Made by a program: the position numbers and the translations under genes
Assembly (NCBI GenBank): GCA_963682055.1
Contig: OY821743.1
Span: 15,287,566 to 15,351,565 of the forward strand
Reading direction: 5' to 3'
Origin: Primula veris
Taxonomy: Eukaryota; Streptophyta; Magnoliopsida; Ericales; Primulaceae
Length of the DNA stretch: 64,000 nucleotides
In this document: in pieces, positions 10,575 through 23,130 of the stretch
How positions within the stretch are numbered: the first letter of the stretch is position 1
Layout: each line of letters begins with the position of its first letter
Notes under the pieces: generated by a model
Seen by the model: the letters and a program-made list of their open reading frames with translations, nothing else
What the model was told of the DNA's origin: nothing
Database searches by the model: none

Positions 10575-11344
10575 AGGTTAGGGTTGGGACCCGACCCGTA
10601 AATGTTCAACACGTATCCCGACCCGATTACTTTTGGAATTGAAAAAAAAAAATCCTGATCCCGACCCGACAAAAGTCGGGACCCGACTTTTTCGGGACCC
10701 GAATTTTCGGGATTCCGTAGGGTCGGGATATGTTTATCCCGAATCTCCCAACATATTTTTTTTATTTTACGACGACGTCATTTTTTATTAACAATTTTCA
10801 TTTGAGAAGTCTAAACATGTTATTAACACGAAACATAATCCTAGTTTAAAAATAATATTCCTAATAAATGAAAAAAGAAATTAACATGTAGTAGAAAAAA
10901 TAGTATGAAAGTATAAATAATGGGGTAGATAAAAAAATTGATACGTTTTTATCAGATTCTTTTAGTATTAAGTTTTATTCACACGCAACAATTATCAAAC
11001 TAAATGAGATACATTATCATTATAATTTTTATAATGGGAAAATAATAATCGTTTATCTTTCTTGAAAATAACAATATAATTTTTTAATTTAAGTATATTG
11101 TTTATTTTAATAGTTTCATATATTTAAAAATATAAATCTATATTATACTTATATAATTATAACTAATATATAAAACAAAAAAGATTGTAGCTCATATGGT
11201 AGAGTGATTACATTGTATCCTAGAGGTATAAGGTTTGATTCTCATCACTTGCATTTGATATAAATTAATTTAGATATTATATAAAATATAAATTAATTTA
11301 AAAAACGGGTCGGGTCAGGATTTCGGAATTTTTTCCCAGCCCTA
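10568..11344. mobile_element. hAT-like non-autonomous element (777 bp)
   Basis: Inserted in the LINE at 9102-11508. It begins TAGGGATAGG and ends CCCAGCCCTA, an imperfect terminal inverted repeat of the hAT type. Flanking 8-bp repeats are GATATTAT (10560-10567) and GATTTTAT (11345-11352), one mismatch. Both subterminal regions are full of GGGTCGGG/CCCGACCC motifs, giving GC-rich ends and an AT-rich core. No transposase is encoded. A tRNA-like block sits at 11188-11258. Confidence 0.65.
11188..11258 (+). mobile_element. tRNA-like block, probable SINE head
   Basis: Contains an A-box-like TAGCTCATATGGTAGAG and a B-box-like GGTTTGATTCTC at normal internal-promoter spacing. The anticodon and T stems do not pair well, so it is not a functional tRNA gene. 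It probably comes from a tRNA-derived SINE carried inside the hAT-like element. Confidence 0.5.
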
Positions 11345-11510
11345 GATTTTATGAGCTGAATCCTACCAGGCATAAGATAAAAATCTACCAATCGAGCTAG
11401 TTATTCTACTAACGATCTTATCAATCAGACTTTACAATGAGAATCCTTAAGTCTAGAGGATAGGAGAGGGACCCCAAAGTACCTCACAAGAGGGAGGGTC
11501 ATCTTTGTTC

Positions 11511-11565
11511 ACACACACACACACACACACGCACGCACGCGCGCACACACACACACACATATATA
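11511..11565. repeat. (CA)n microsatellite
   Basis: Run of CA units with a central GCAC/GCGC interruption, ending in ATATAT. It lies at the 5'-truncated end of the LINE remnant. Confidence 0.95.
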
Positions 11566-12657
11566 ATATTTACAAATACAAAATCGCATACTAATTCACA
11601 TTATCAAAAACGTAACGAAATCATTCAATTTAGTTTTAAAAAAAACATGATTTTATTCATTCAATCCATTCCGTGACAATATACTAAATTAAATAAATGA
11701 GAAAAAGACAACTACCGAACATTCAAATATAACTGCAAACAATAAAAACTCAAGGAAACAAAACTAGCATCCTAAATCTAAGAAAGATCATGACTTCAAT
11801 AGACTTGTCCTGCAAAAATGAAAAAAATTGAAATATAAGGGTATTAGTTAAAAAAAATAGTTCTTATAAAAGTAATCAAACGTCGAGTGTTTTATGCATA
11901 ATATGTACCTTTTGAGTGAAATTGTTAAACAGACTCACACTCATGTCCTTCGAAGATCCACCTGCAAACACAAAATTCATAAATCACATTTGGCACCTTT
12001 TCATATCTTCAAGGATCCAATCTCATTGTTTTGTGTCCTGTAAAGCGAATTTATCCTCATATTCTTGACTTCTACTCCTAAGAGTTTCAATCTCAGATTT
12101 TAGCTAGCCATTATCGTGCCTATTTGATACGCCGCTCAAATTATTCTTGGATGATGACTTCATGCTAGGTCCCAATCCTTTCAAGTAATATTTTTTTCTG
12201 AAAAACCATCTTTGATAGTTCCTCATATTCTATTTCAAGTTGTTCCAGCATACCATGTGATTTAACCAAAAATTAGCAGTTGTTAAATAAAAAAATAACA
12301 ATAAAACTATGATCATGGTGTAATAAAGATGATGAAATAAAAAAATAGATAAGACTTACATGATCTTCTTCGCAACGTTGGTTGATCCAACCATCTTTTT
12401 CCTCACTATGATGAGAATGAGTTTTTTTGTACAACTCGGAAAATTTTGGTAGTTCATTTTCATCTTTTTTGTCTATCGTCCTCCTCTTTTTATCACTCGG
12501 TAGATAAATTAAGATGAGTGCAAATTTGGTTTGTTTTAGAAAGCAAAATTTTGGTTCATAATCTGTCAAATTGACATATTTCAATATTTATTCACGTAGT
12601 TCACAGTATAATTATGTGAATAAGTTTTGAAATCAATAATTTTTGCAATCTATCTTG
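11566..12657. other. AT-rich DNA, no gene recognised
   Basis: One minus-strand frame at 12273-12584 is open for 103 codons but has no recognisable domain. Nothing else is supported. Confidence 0.4.
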
Positions 12658-12662
12658 AAAAC

Positions 12663-12890
12663 TATAAAAACAAGAGAGTTGAAAAGATTTTCTGTTATAT
12701 CTTATTTCCAGAGGGTACATACACTTATATATTGCAAGGTTACAAGAGAAAAGAAAGGAATTAATAATCCTTAAATCAGGGAATATTTACAATCAATTCC
12801 TTATATAAAGAAATATTCTAACAACTAATATAATGTCAATTAAGTATGATTGACAAGAATCATGGTAGGATTTGATATGATTTTGCTACA
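12663..12890 (-). repeat. 3' LTR of the old copia element
   Basis: 228 bp, matching 17483-17709 with about 16 substitutions and one indel. It follows the polypurine tract of the internal region. Confidence 0.85.
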
Positions 12891-12897
12891 CTCCCCC

Positions 12898-15800
12898 TCA
12901 AGCTTGGCTGTTGATATTGATGAGACCAAGCTTACTAACAAGGAAATTGAACGTCTCCTCTGTTAGACCTTTCGTGAGAATATCTACTAGTTGTTGGTCA
13001 GAAGGCACATAGTGAATACTGATAATTTCACCATCAAGTTTTTCTTTGATAAAACTTCGATCTACATCCACATGTTTTGTCCTATCATGATGAATAGGAT
13101 TATGAGCTATACTTATAGTAGACTTGTTATCATAATAGAGTTGCATTGGTTCTACAAATTTGATCTTCAACTGTGCCATTACCCTTTTTATCCATATAAG
13201 TTCACAAATTCCATGAGCCAAGGCTCTATACTCAGCTTCGACACAGCTTCTTGCAACAACTTACTGTTTCTTACTGCGCCATGTCACTAAATTTCCCTAT
13301 AATATGGTGCAATACCCCGATGTCGACTTCCTATCATTAATAGAGCCAACCCAGTCGGCATCAGTAGATGCTGTTACTTTTCGATTATTATTTTTTGCAA
13401 AAAACAATTTCTTTCCCGGTGTTTGTTTCAAGTACCTCAATATTCTATATACTGCATCAAGATGACCTTGACGTGGCGCATGCATATATTGACTTACTAG
13501 GCTTACAGCAAAAGCGATGTCAGACCTTGTATGCGAAAGGTAGATGAGCTTTCCAACAAGACGCTCATAACTTTCTTTCTCGACGGGATCTCCTTTAAAG
13601 AGTTTTGCTTTATCACCCAGTTCAATCAGAGTTTTATTTGGTTTACATCCCAACATACGGTTTCTTCTAAAAGATCCAGAACATATTTTCTTTGAGAAAC
13701 CGATATACCATTCTAACTCCTTGCGAATTTGATGCCTAGAAAATATTTCAAGGCTTCAAGATCTTTAACTTCGAATTCATTTGTCATCATCAGTTTAATG
13801 TTCCCTATCTCCTCAATATTATTCCCAGTGACAATGATATCATCAACATACACAATTAATATCGTTATTTTTTTACCTTCAGAGTGTTTGACAAATAAAG
13901 TATGGTCAGTTTACTCTTGAGTGTATCCAAGCATCTTAATTACTTTCGAAAAACGATCAAACCTAGCACGTGGGGACTGTTTTAGACCGTACAGAGATTT
14001 ATTTAGCTTACAAACAGTTTTGATCCCTGAATTTTTTAAAACCTGGTGATTGGCTCATGTAAACCTCATCTTCAAGTTCACCATTAAGGAATGCATTTTT
14101 AATATCTAGTTGATGTAGTGGCCAATCAAGGTTTGCTGGTAGTGAGAGTAGAATTCGGATGGTATTGAGTTTCACAATAGGAGCAAAAGTTTCGGTAAGT
14201 TCAATACCATATGTTTGTGTAAAGCCTTTGGCCACCAAGCGTGCCTTGTGTCTTTCGATGGAGCCGTCTGCATTATACTTTACTGTGAACACCCATTTTT
14301 ACCCTACAATGTTTTTTCCTTGAGGCAATTCCACCAAGTTGCACGTATTATTTTGTTTAAGAGCCCTCATCTCTTCAAAAACGGCAACTTTCCATTCAGG
14401 ATGTTCCAGTTCTTCCTCAATAGACCAAGAAATTACAGCTCTAGAAAGAATCGAAGTAAAAGCACGAAATGAAGATGATAAATTTGAATATGAAATGAAC
14501 TTTGCAATAGGATGTTGAGTACATGATCTAATGCTTTTTCTGATTGCTATTGGAACATTTAGATCAAGATTTGAACTTGATTTACCTGACATATTCGGCA
14601 AGTAAGGTTCTACCATCAGTTCATCTTCTTGGCTGTGCATAAGGTTCATACTTTCTTTATTTTCTTTAGAGACTTTTCTCCGAGAATAGACACGTACCTC
14701 TTGTTGATTAGACGTACTTGTTTCAGCCCCTATTTTTGGTGTTGGATTATGGTCATAAGGCTGTTTTTCATCTTGTACATTTGGCTCAATAGTTGGGTTC
14801 TCAATCGGAATTGATTCTGTAAACGAAATTGGATCGGCTAAAATAGGAGTTCCACTGTTAGGATCCCTAGAATTTAAAGGCTGTCGTCCTATTATGGTGG
14901 TATCTTTCTAATGGCGAGTCAAGGTTGTCCCATGAACAAGCTTCTTGATCCTGGCTCTCCCCGTGAAGCGAAGTTGGAGAAAAAAATGGAGTGTCTTCAA
15001 AGAATGTAACATCATGTGAGACATAAATTTTTTTAGTTTTGGGGCAGTAGCATCAATACCCTTTTTGGGTAGGAGAGGAGCCAATGATGATAGTTTTGAG
15101 AGCACGAGGGTCAAATTTGTTTCTATTGTGCGCATGAATATGAATGAATGATGTACATCCAAATATTCTTAATGGAAGAGCATTGGAAGTAGAGATGTGG
15201 GGGTAGGATTTTGAAAGAACACCACGAGGAGTTTTAAAGATAAGTGTGCGGGTAGGGAGGCAATTGATAAGATAAGTGGCAGTTAAAATTGCATATCCCC
15301 ATAAGTATTTTGTAGCATTCATTGTAAACATAAGAGCACGTGCTACTTCTAATAAATGACGATTTTTTCTTTCGGACACTCCATTTTGTTGTGGGGTGTC
15401 AACAAATGAAATTTGATGTATAATTCCATTTTTAGACAAATAGTCACCAAGGATAGAATTAAAATACTCCTTACCATTGTCTGATCTAAGAACTTTTATT
15501 TGAGTTTAGAATTGAGTTTGAATCATTTTATGAAAATTTTGAAATATATGACATGTTTCAGATTTTTCACAAAGAAAATAAACCCATGAAACATGTGTAT
15601 GATCATCAATAAATGTCATAAACCATCTATTTCCATGAGAAGTGGTATTTTTTATGGTCCCCATATGTCGCTATGGATCAGAGAAAATAGCGCGGAAGGC
15701 AAATATAGTTTTGAAGGGTAGAAAGTGCGAACATGCTTAGCAAACTGACATATTTCGCATTCAAAAGAACCAGAGTTTTTATTATCAAATAAAGATGGGA

Positions 15801-17450
15801 ACAAGCGTTTCATATAGGAATAACTCGGATGGCCAAGTCTATGATGCCACAACATTATTTCCCTATTACTAGAAGCAGGAATAGATACAAGACCAGACGC
15901 AAAAGTTTGCCGATTTAGTGGATGATCTTGTTCAAAATAATAAAGTCCTTTATAAACCTTAGCACTGCCAATCGTCGTCCCCGATGATAGTTCCTCAAAT
16001 TGACATGTCAAAGATGAAAAATTAGGAACAGATCGATTATCATGAGTGATATTACTCACTGATATCAAATTACATTTTAATGCATGGACATGAAGAACAG
16101 AATCTAAAACAAGATTCTGAGATAGTTTAATAGTGCCAATCCCAACAACGGAAGTTAAAGATCCATCGGCTATTTTAACTGTGGTATGAGTAGAACATGG
16201 AATGTAAGAATGAAATAAATTTATTTCACCTGTCATATGATCAGAAGTACCTGAATCAATGATCTATGAATCTTTGTGAATAAAAGAATGCAAGGCTGTA
16301 CGAAAGTTACCAGATTGAGTCATAGAACATGAGCCGACATTAGAACCTGATGAGGAAATAACATTAGAGAGATGAGATGGTGCTGATTTAGGAGGCGATA
16401 AAGCTGCTCAACTTGCTCCTTGCTAAATGGTACGGGAAAGCCAACATGCCCAGACTTGTCTTGGGCGGATTGGGTTTTGTAGGTACGACCATCAGTCTGT
16501 TTTCTTGGTTGCCAATTTACTGGTTTCCCATGATGATGCCAACACTTCTCTCGAGTATATCCAGGACGGCTACAGTGATCATACCATGGACGTTCGCTGT
16601 GCTTGTTCATGCGTGGGTCAGTGTTTGGCTTCCCATTTGAAAAAGAATTTTTGGAGAACAAAGATGATCCTTCAGCGAGAGATGTGAGTGGTGGATCAGC
16701 AAGAGATGTGGGTGGTGGATCATTGGTTAACATCACCTTTCGACGGCCCTCTTCACGTCGAACCTCTGCAAAAGCGTCTTCGGTTGAAGGAAATGGTTCT
16801 CGTGCCACAACTCGACCTCGTACATCGTCAATATTATGATTAAGGCCAGCAAGAAAGTCAAAGACTCGTTCTTTTTCGAGTTTTTGTCACTGTTTAACAA
16901 CACATTTAGCACATGAGGAGTCATCTTCAAGAAACAGGTCAAGTTCTAGCCATAGATCTTGAAGAGCAGATAAATATTGAGTAACAGAACTAGAGCCTTG
17001 TTTCGTCTCCTTTAATTTTGAACGAAGTTAAAAAATTTGAGAGGCGTTTCCTAGATCTGAGTACATTCGGCGAGCAGCATCCCATACCTCTTTTGCAGTT
17101 TTAAAAAAGAGATAGCGGCGGCTAATTTGAGGCTCCATAGAATTAATAAGACATGCGAGAACAATCGAGTTCTCATCCAGCCAAGTCTTGTATGCCGGAT
17201 CAGTTCGGTCAGGAGCAGAAAGTTCACCAGTGATGTAGCCTAGTTTGCCTCGGCCACAAATGACAATTTTTACAGACTGAGCCCACTGTAGTTAATTTTT
17301 ACCGTCTAATTTATGGGCTGTGATGTGAAGAGAAGTTGTATCGCCACCACAAAAGGAGGCGACAGAAGTTGGTGTTGATTTATTTTCCTGGGGTTGGCAG
17401 GAAGTTGTAGAATTGGTGTTTTTGGTCATGGGTGTCTCGTTATCACCCAT
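12898..17450 (-). pseudogene. Decayed copia gag-pol
   Basis: Minus-strand gag-pol broken by many stops and frameshifts. In order: gag start (MGDNETPM near 17450, HKLDGKN), the UBN2-type gag region (about 17290-16860), a zinc-knuckle remnant (DHCSRPGYTREKCWHH, about 16590), integrase zinc finger (HHRLGHPS and CEICQFAK, about 15830-15740), integrase core remnant ([12 protein letters not shown], about 15395), RT (KARLVAKGFTQTYG and DIKNAFLNGE, about 14230-14080) and RNase H (DADWVGSINDRKSTSG, then YDNKSTISIAHNP, about 13370-13100). The frame ends at TGA 12900-12898 next to the polypurine tract. The YVDD-bearing part (13660-14000) is badly damaged. Copy is dead. Confidence 0.9.
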
Positions 17451-17482
17451 AGTTTTATCTTTGCCCGTAGGCTCTGGTATCA

Positions 17483-17709
17483 TATAAAAACAAGAGAGTT
17501 GAAAAGATTTTCTACTATATCTTATTTCCAGATGGTGCATACGCTTATATACTGCAAGGTTACAACAGAAAATGAAGGAATTAATAATCCTTAAATCAAG
17601 GATATTTACAATCAATTACTTATATAAAGAAATATTCTAACAGCTAATATAATGTTAATTAAGTATGATTGACAAGGATCATGGTAGGATTTGATATGAT
17701 TTCCCTACA
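17483..17709 (-). repeat. 5' LTR of the old copia element
   Basis: 227 bp partner of 12663-12890. On the minus strand it starts at 17709 and is followed at once by the primer-binding-like site. Confidence 0.85.
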
Positions 17710-17714
17710 AAAAC

Positions 17715-18759
17715 AAACAAGGCTTTTGGAGCTATATGATACTTATTTTCACGATTTATCTTCATCTTATTTAATGAATACAAAACTTCCACTTAAAGTT
17801 TTCTATTGATGAGAAATAATCAAAAATAATACAAAACGTACGTAAAAGGGTAAGTCAAATGAGAGAAAACTGACACCCTAAAACCCATCGTATTGGAGAA
17901 ATGCGTCAGTACAAAGTGAAGTCACGATGTCATTTTGGGGTCCAAAATATAAGAAAAGTAATGTATATTTCCCAAATAGTTTTTTGCATATAACATCCTC
18001 ATAGTAAATTGCACATGCAACAGAAAATCTGAAAGAAGAATGACAAGGATATAAACTTAATTGTGTTATCATTTATAAAGAACGGATAATATCGTCTGTT
18101 CCAGTAACTTGTCTTTTCTTTTTAGCAACTCAAAAACCTTGATTGAAAAATAGTAACATATAACGAGATTAAGTCGCATAAGCAACTCATCGTATGGAAG
18201 GCCAATAACAAACTTCCTAAGTATATTAGTTCTATCCTAGAAAAACAAGCAACAAAACCAGTGTACAGATATATACAAAATAAGCTCTGCAGTGAAAAGA
18301 AATAAAATTAAAACAAAATACCATGCATGCAACCGATTATGTTTTGTCTTCTACTAATGTTTCAAATTGATGTGCATATTCCTTAACTTATATAGTATTG
18401 TCATCTTATACCTGAACTTATGGAACAAAAATTAGGAAGAGACTTAAGTGAATCCATTTTCGAAAAGGTTTCTTTAATTTCCCACGCTCTCCTGAAACAA
18501 CATCATCTGAGATAATATAAACAAACAAAACTATTTAATAATTCATCAATTTATAAAAGCTTGATATGTTGAATAAGCATTTCTTAATTCTTTTTGAATC
18601 TGCAACCCAAAGTACACTTTTGTTACGCGGAATTAGGCAAATATATAAGTGGTTTTGATCGAATTCTGCAGAATATTACCCTACATATAATGAGTAACTA
18701 ATTGAACTAAAAAAAATTGCATTACTATTGATTGGGTAATGTTCATGTGAAAATGAGGA
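17715..18759. other. AT-rich intergenic DNA, nothing recognised
   Basis: Only short frames without domain signatures. No repeat boundary was found. Confidence 0.4.
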
Positions 18760-19558
18760 TTAATCCATCTTAAAAAGATTAGGCTAAGTAGATTTGAAAA
18801 CTTTAATCCAATATGGCCTTCTACTTTAAAGCTTTGGCATCAGTTAATTAGTTAGCAGGATATACGAGCTCTTTTCTTAAGGTACGAATCACTATTTAAA
18901 TTTATGTTTCATGGTATAATTTTGTTAATTATCTTGCTGTCCCTGCATTTTTGTTAATGCATGTTATTATGTTATATTCGAGCAGATATGGTTACGTAAT
19001 ACAATTTCAGTTTATTCATAACATTCTTGAGATTTGGTCATTAATTTCATAAAATTTCTTTATCACTTTTGTATTTGTGTTGTATAATGGTTGACGTAGA
19101 TCTGGAAGGTTCATAGTCTACCACACTTGTTGATGATGATAAGATGTAAAGTAGACCAGTCCTGCACAAGAGATTTATCAAGTAACTAAGGGTACACTTG
19201 ATAAATCTCTTGTGCAAGACCATCAACCATTACAACACAAATGCAACAGTGATAAGAATTTTATGAAATTACCAACCAAATCTCTAGAACATAATGAATA
19301 AACTTAAATGGTATTAAGTAACCAAATCTTATCAAATATAATACAATATACAAGCATTGACAAAAATGCACAGACAGCAAGATAATTAACAAAAAGTATA
19401 CCATCAAACATAAAATTTAAACAGTAATTCGTACCTTAAGAAAAGAGCTCGTATATCCTGATAACTAATTAAGTGATGTGAAATCTTCAAAGTACCAAGG
19501 CCATATTGGATTAAAGTTTTCACTTCTTCTTAGCTTAGTCTTTTTAAGATGTGGTTTA
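18760..19558. repeat. Large imperfect inverted repeat (foldback)
   Basis: The left arm (18760-19183) reads as the reverse complement of the right arm (19196-19558) across almost its whole length, roughly 85 % by eye. Markers are TATACGAGCTCTTTTCTTAAGGTACGAA, read at 18861 and complementary near 19455. The arms meet at a perfect 20-bp stem (from GCACAAGAGATT) with a 12-nt loop, 19184-19195. The left arm has an extra 65 nt (about 19097-19162). A transcript would fold into a hairpin several hundred bp long. No ORF or transposon end is evident. Confidence 0.85.
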
Positions 19559-20179
19559 TTCAAGGCGAACTATGGTTGTATAGAAAAACATATGGCATCG
19601 AAGAAGGGTTTGATAAAGAAAAATATGTCCAGATGCAATGGATTGTCATTTCCCAACTACACATTTGCACTAGTAATAAATATATCGCACATGCGACATG
19701 ACTCGAGAGTCGAGCGTTTATTACGTATTAAGATTATCGTAATCAAGTACTTGGTTGAAATAAAATCAATATTTTCCTATTATTGAAATTAAGGATGTGA
19801 AGGAAAATCATAATTTGATTTCCCAACATTTTCAAAATCCGACCCTCCATCCAATGGTGTCGATTATATCGAGCCACAACTAACCAGCAGAAATCTCAGC
19901 AAGACCTACATGTATTTTTTCAGAAAGAGGGGAAAAGAAAAATAAGAAGAAGTATTCAAAAATACCCCAACTTTGATTAGATTAAGCTGTAAAGAAAAAG
20001 AAAGTGAAATGTTACTGTAATAGCAATGTTTCGCATAAATTAAGTATTAAGCTGAGAAGAAAAAAAAAATGGAAAAAAGAAGGGGAGAGAGGCATATAGC
20101 ACATAGATAGAACAAACTATAGATGACCCAAAAATTGCTTAACCATAGGTCCATAACACAACAATGAATCTAAATAAAT
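19559..20179. other. AT-rich intergenic DNA
   Basis: No gene recognised. It ends at the LINE target site. Confidence 0.4.
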
Positions 20180-20193
20180 TTAACATATATATT
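20180..20193. repeat. Left target-site duplication of the inverted LINE
   Basis: TTAACATATATATT, identical to 25981-25994 directly after the poly(A) tail. Confidence 0.85.
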
Positions 20194-23130
20194 GGGAAGA
20201 AGAGCAATTAAAGTAGTAGTCATCACTTTTGGCAATTCTGTACCAGCGAAAAATCTGATAAATAGCTTGACAAATATCCTCTTTAATAATATGCCACATT
20301 AAAGCCATCTTAACCTGGAGAACTGGATTTATCTAAACCCCAAACAGCTTCTTTTATCTCCTCCACAGTAGGTATTTGATCCATTAGATCATTATCAACT
20401 TCCCCAATAGGTTTTGGTACCACATTAATACTAGCAAAATCATTTAATATTTTAGGACATGGAGAAAAAATAGACTGACAAATATGCAGCAACTTGTTCT
20501 TTAATATCTTTAGCCTCAGTTAATAAGTCTCCATTAGAGTTTTTGATACTGAAAATAGTCCCTCTTTTCCTCTTGCCTTTTACCACAGCATGAAAATACT
20601 TAGTATTTGATTCGCCTTGTAAAGCCCACTTTACATTAGATTTTTGTTTCCAGAATTCCTCCTCTATTTCCTTTTTATAGTTTAAGTCACTATAAGCCTT
20701 TTTTAATACAGCTCTATTTTCAGGGGTGGGATCTTCTTCAAAATTAGCTTCAAATTTCAGAACCTCATCCTCAACAGCAATGATGCTTTGGAAAATATCA
20801 TCAAAGGTAGACTTGATCCACTCTTGCAACACTTTTTTAATATGCTTCAAATTATTGCATAGAGAAGTTATGGCATTGCCTCCATTAAAATGCTGCCAAT
20901 TATCCATGATTAATTTATCAAAGTCCTTATGGTCAGCCCAAAACTTTTGAAAAATAAATCTTTTTAGATTAAAATCTCAATCTGACCATAAGGAAATAAG
21001 CAAAGTAGCATGATCAGAAGTTCTTTTATTAAGATGTTTTAGGGAAATCTTTTTAAATAAATCACCAAAAGAGTGATTGATACAAACTTTATCAATCCTC
21101 TCTAAAATGCTCTGGTTTTCACTTCTTTTATTTCACCAGGTATACCTAGAGCCTTCAAAGTCTAGTTCAAACAAGTCAACTACATCAATGCAACTTAGAT
21201 ACTCATTTGCTGCATTTATATCCAAAGGTAAACCTCCAATTTTATCCCTTTCTTAAGTTACAGTATTGAAATCCCCACCTATAATCCAAGATTCTTTCGT
21301 ATAAATGTTGTTCAAAAAATTCCACAAAGACGACCTTACCTCATTTGTACATTTAAAATATATTACACTCAACTGTACTTTAGACTTGAGCAACATGCCA
21401 AAGACAGATAAATTGACACATTGATCCATTTCACCTAAGATAGAAATTTCAACATCTTCTGAACAGAAAATCCAAATTTTATTAAAAGAGTGAACAAATA
21501 CTTTCTCAACACCAAACTTTCTTCTAAACGCTTCAGCTTGATCAGAGGAAACCATAGGTTCCAAACACACCAATATGGACAACTTATACTGTAAACAAAG
21601 CCTTTTAACTCTTCTGGTAGTAGCTTTAGTTGAGATACCCCTCAAGTTCCAGATAAGGACACTAATCTTTGATAAACTTTCTTTGAGGTCCTTATAGAAG
21701 ACCTTAGTGCCATTTGACTTTTACTCTTTTCCTTTAAATCATTTTTTTTCTTTAAATCCTTGTATTGAACCACTGACCAGTCTCCTTGTTCTTTTTTCAA
21801 TATCTGGTGGCTTCCTTGGAGACAAATTGAGCCTTTCTTGGATACTAGAGTTGGAAAAGACATGCTCAACAAACTTTGGTAACATTATTGTTAATTCTTC
21901 TTTTATTATTTCTTCTATTACTGGGGAGTTTTTGTTCACAACTGTTGTAATAGATAGAGCATTATTATCTTCTAAAACCTTCTCATGTGTAGCATCAAGA
22001 CTTGTAGGGCTAGATATAATGGGGCTATTAGATGAAATAACTTCACCACCTTCAGGTATTATCTTCAACAATGACCTGAATTTCCTTCCTTTTGTCACTT
22101 CTTATATCAAAACCCTCTACCTCTATTTATTCAATTCTAAATTCTTCTTTTTGGTTTTCTTTGTCGTCTTTGTTTGCAGGCTTATTAAAAGTTTTATTAA
22201 CCCAATCCTTTGTGCTTTCTGCCTCTTTTGCTTTTGGTGAGGGAGAGTTGCTATTTTTTTTCTGTATAAGTTGGCCTCTGTTGGATTTTTATTTTTATTG
22301 TTTGGCTTTTCTGGTTGTTTAATTTTTGGTATTTTTCCCATTTCTTTCTCTTCTGCAGCTCCACCAATATCTTGATCTGCATGTTTCCCTTCATTGTTTT
22401 CCTTAAAGATGCACTTGTTTTCTTTGTGACCCAATTTAGAGCAGTAAAAACAGTAATTAGGTAGGTCCTCATAGTCACAATATTGCCAAAAGCCTGCTTT
22501 CTCACCATACAAATCCTAGCCGTTTCAGGCTTTAACAATTTAGAGGTTGCTTTATCAACCCTTAAAGGTACACCAAATGCACTTGCTATAGAGAATATGC
22601 TAGACATATTATATAGGTGTGTAGGTAATTTTGGTAGTGTAATCCACACCGGAACCATGATAGATTCATAGTCTGGATCAAGTCGTAAGTCCACTTAAAG
22701 GTCCCCATAGGGAGTTGGTCTATATACCATATGTTTTGCAACCAGATTCTTTGGAAATCGTTTTCATGAAAAAATCTTATCATAATATGCTTATTATCAA
22801 AGTGACCGACAGTAAAATTAGCCTTTAAAATTACCGACGATTGTATATTTGAAATGCTCCAATAATGTCTTTACGCCTTCCATAGAAAATTGAATTAGAG
22901 GCTCTCCTTTATACATACCCAATTCTTTAAGTTTGATATTTGGCCCAATTCTTTAAGTTTGATCTTTGGTCTTTCTAGAATGTAATTTACTATCGAGGCA
23001 AAAGATTTTTTGCGAGGTGAGTCAGGTTTAATTAGCTGGTCATCGATCGTCTTATCCCTCTCAGGGGAGGAGATTGGAGCGTTCATCCTACTGGCGGCTA
23101 TGATTATTCACCCTAGTCGTCTATCTCTCT
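20194..23130 (-). pseudogene. LINE 5' part: ORF1, endonuclease and RT start
   Basis: ORF1 starts at 23086 (MNAPISSPERD) and carries a DUF4283-like region (MVPVWITLPKLPTHLY, about 22650) and a zinc knuckle CFYCSKLGHKENKC (about 22450), as in plant LINE ORF1 RNA-binding proteins. ORF2 begins near 21660 with an APE-type endonuclease (RGIST, later WIIGGDFNTVT at about 21260, with the Asp-Asn of the family). It continues to an RT N-terminal region (EEFWKQKSNVKWALQGESNTKYFH, about 20650) and an SSPG..DGFN motif (about 20315). Several stops and shifts are present. Confidence 0.85.

Larger units (their letters stand above)
9102..11508 (-). mobile_element. Old 5'-truncated L1-type LINE, split by a hAT-like element
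   Basis: Minus-strand LINE remnant with its T-run (poly(A) on the minus strand) at 9102-9112. From its 5' side (11490) it encodes the end of the RT region (RYLGVPLLS, then FLSYAWDSAHK-like), is interrupted by the element at 10568-11344, and resumes at 10560 with a YSIIIFWGSYF-like stretch. Then come the zinc-binding CVLCKSDYEDLNHLLF region and the C-terminus (SSVYKIWRERNGG, about 9980-10050). It aligns well to the LINE at 54678-61030, so it belongs to the same RNase-H-less group. Stops and an internal deletion make it dead. Confidence 0.75.
12663..17709 (-). mobile_element. Old Ty1/copia element with TG...TA ends
   Basis: Complete but decayed LTR retrotransposon on the minus strand, 5047 bp, flanked by AAAAC at 12658-12662 and 17710-17714. 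Read on its own strand the LTRs start TGTAG and end TTTATA, so the ends are TG...TA and not the usual TG...CA. A primer-binding-like TGATACCAGAGC (17482-17471) directly abuts the 5' LTR; it differs from TGGTATCAGAGC in the GTAT part. A polypurine tract (GAGGGGGAG, about 12899-12891) precedes the 3' LTR. LTR divergence is about 7 % by hand count. Confidence 0.85.

Noticed and set aside
11188..11258. Functional tRNA gene
   Set aside because: A- and B-box-like motifs are present, but the anticodon and T stems do not pair and the block lies inside a transposon; annotated as SINE-like.
9102..11565. 8-bp TAATATTT repeats as TSD of the old LINE
   Set aside because: The motif is too simple in AT-rich DNA and would require the CA microsatellite to be part of the insert; not relied on.
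12273..12584. 103-codon minus-strand ORF as a gene
   Set aside because: Composition is that of AT-rich intergenic DNA, and no family resemblance was found.
21707..22322. Long plus-strand hydrophobic ORF
   Set aside because: It is the antisense shadow of LINE ORF1/ORF2, whose minus-strand frame has a zinc knuckle and endonuclease motifs.
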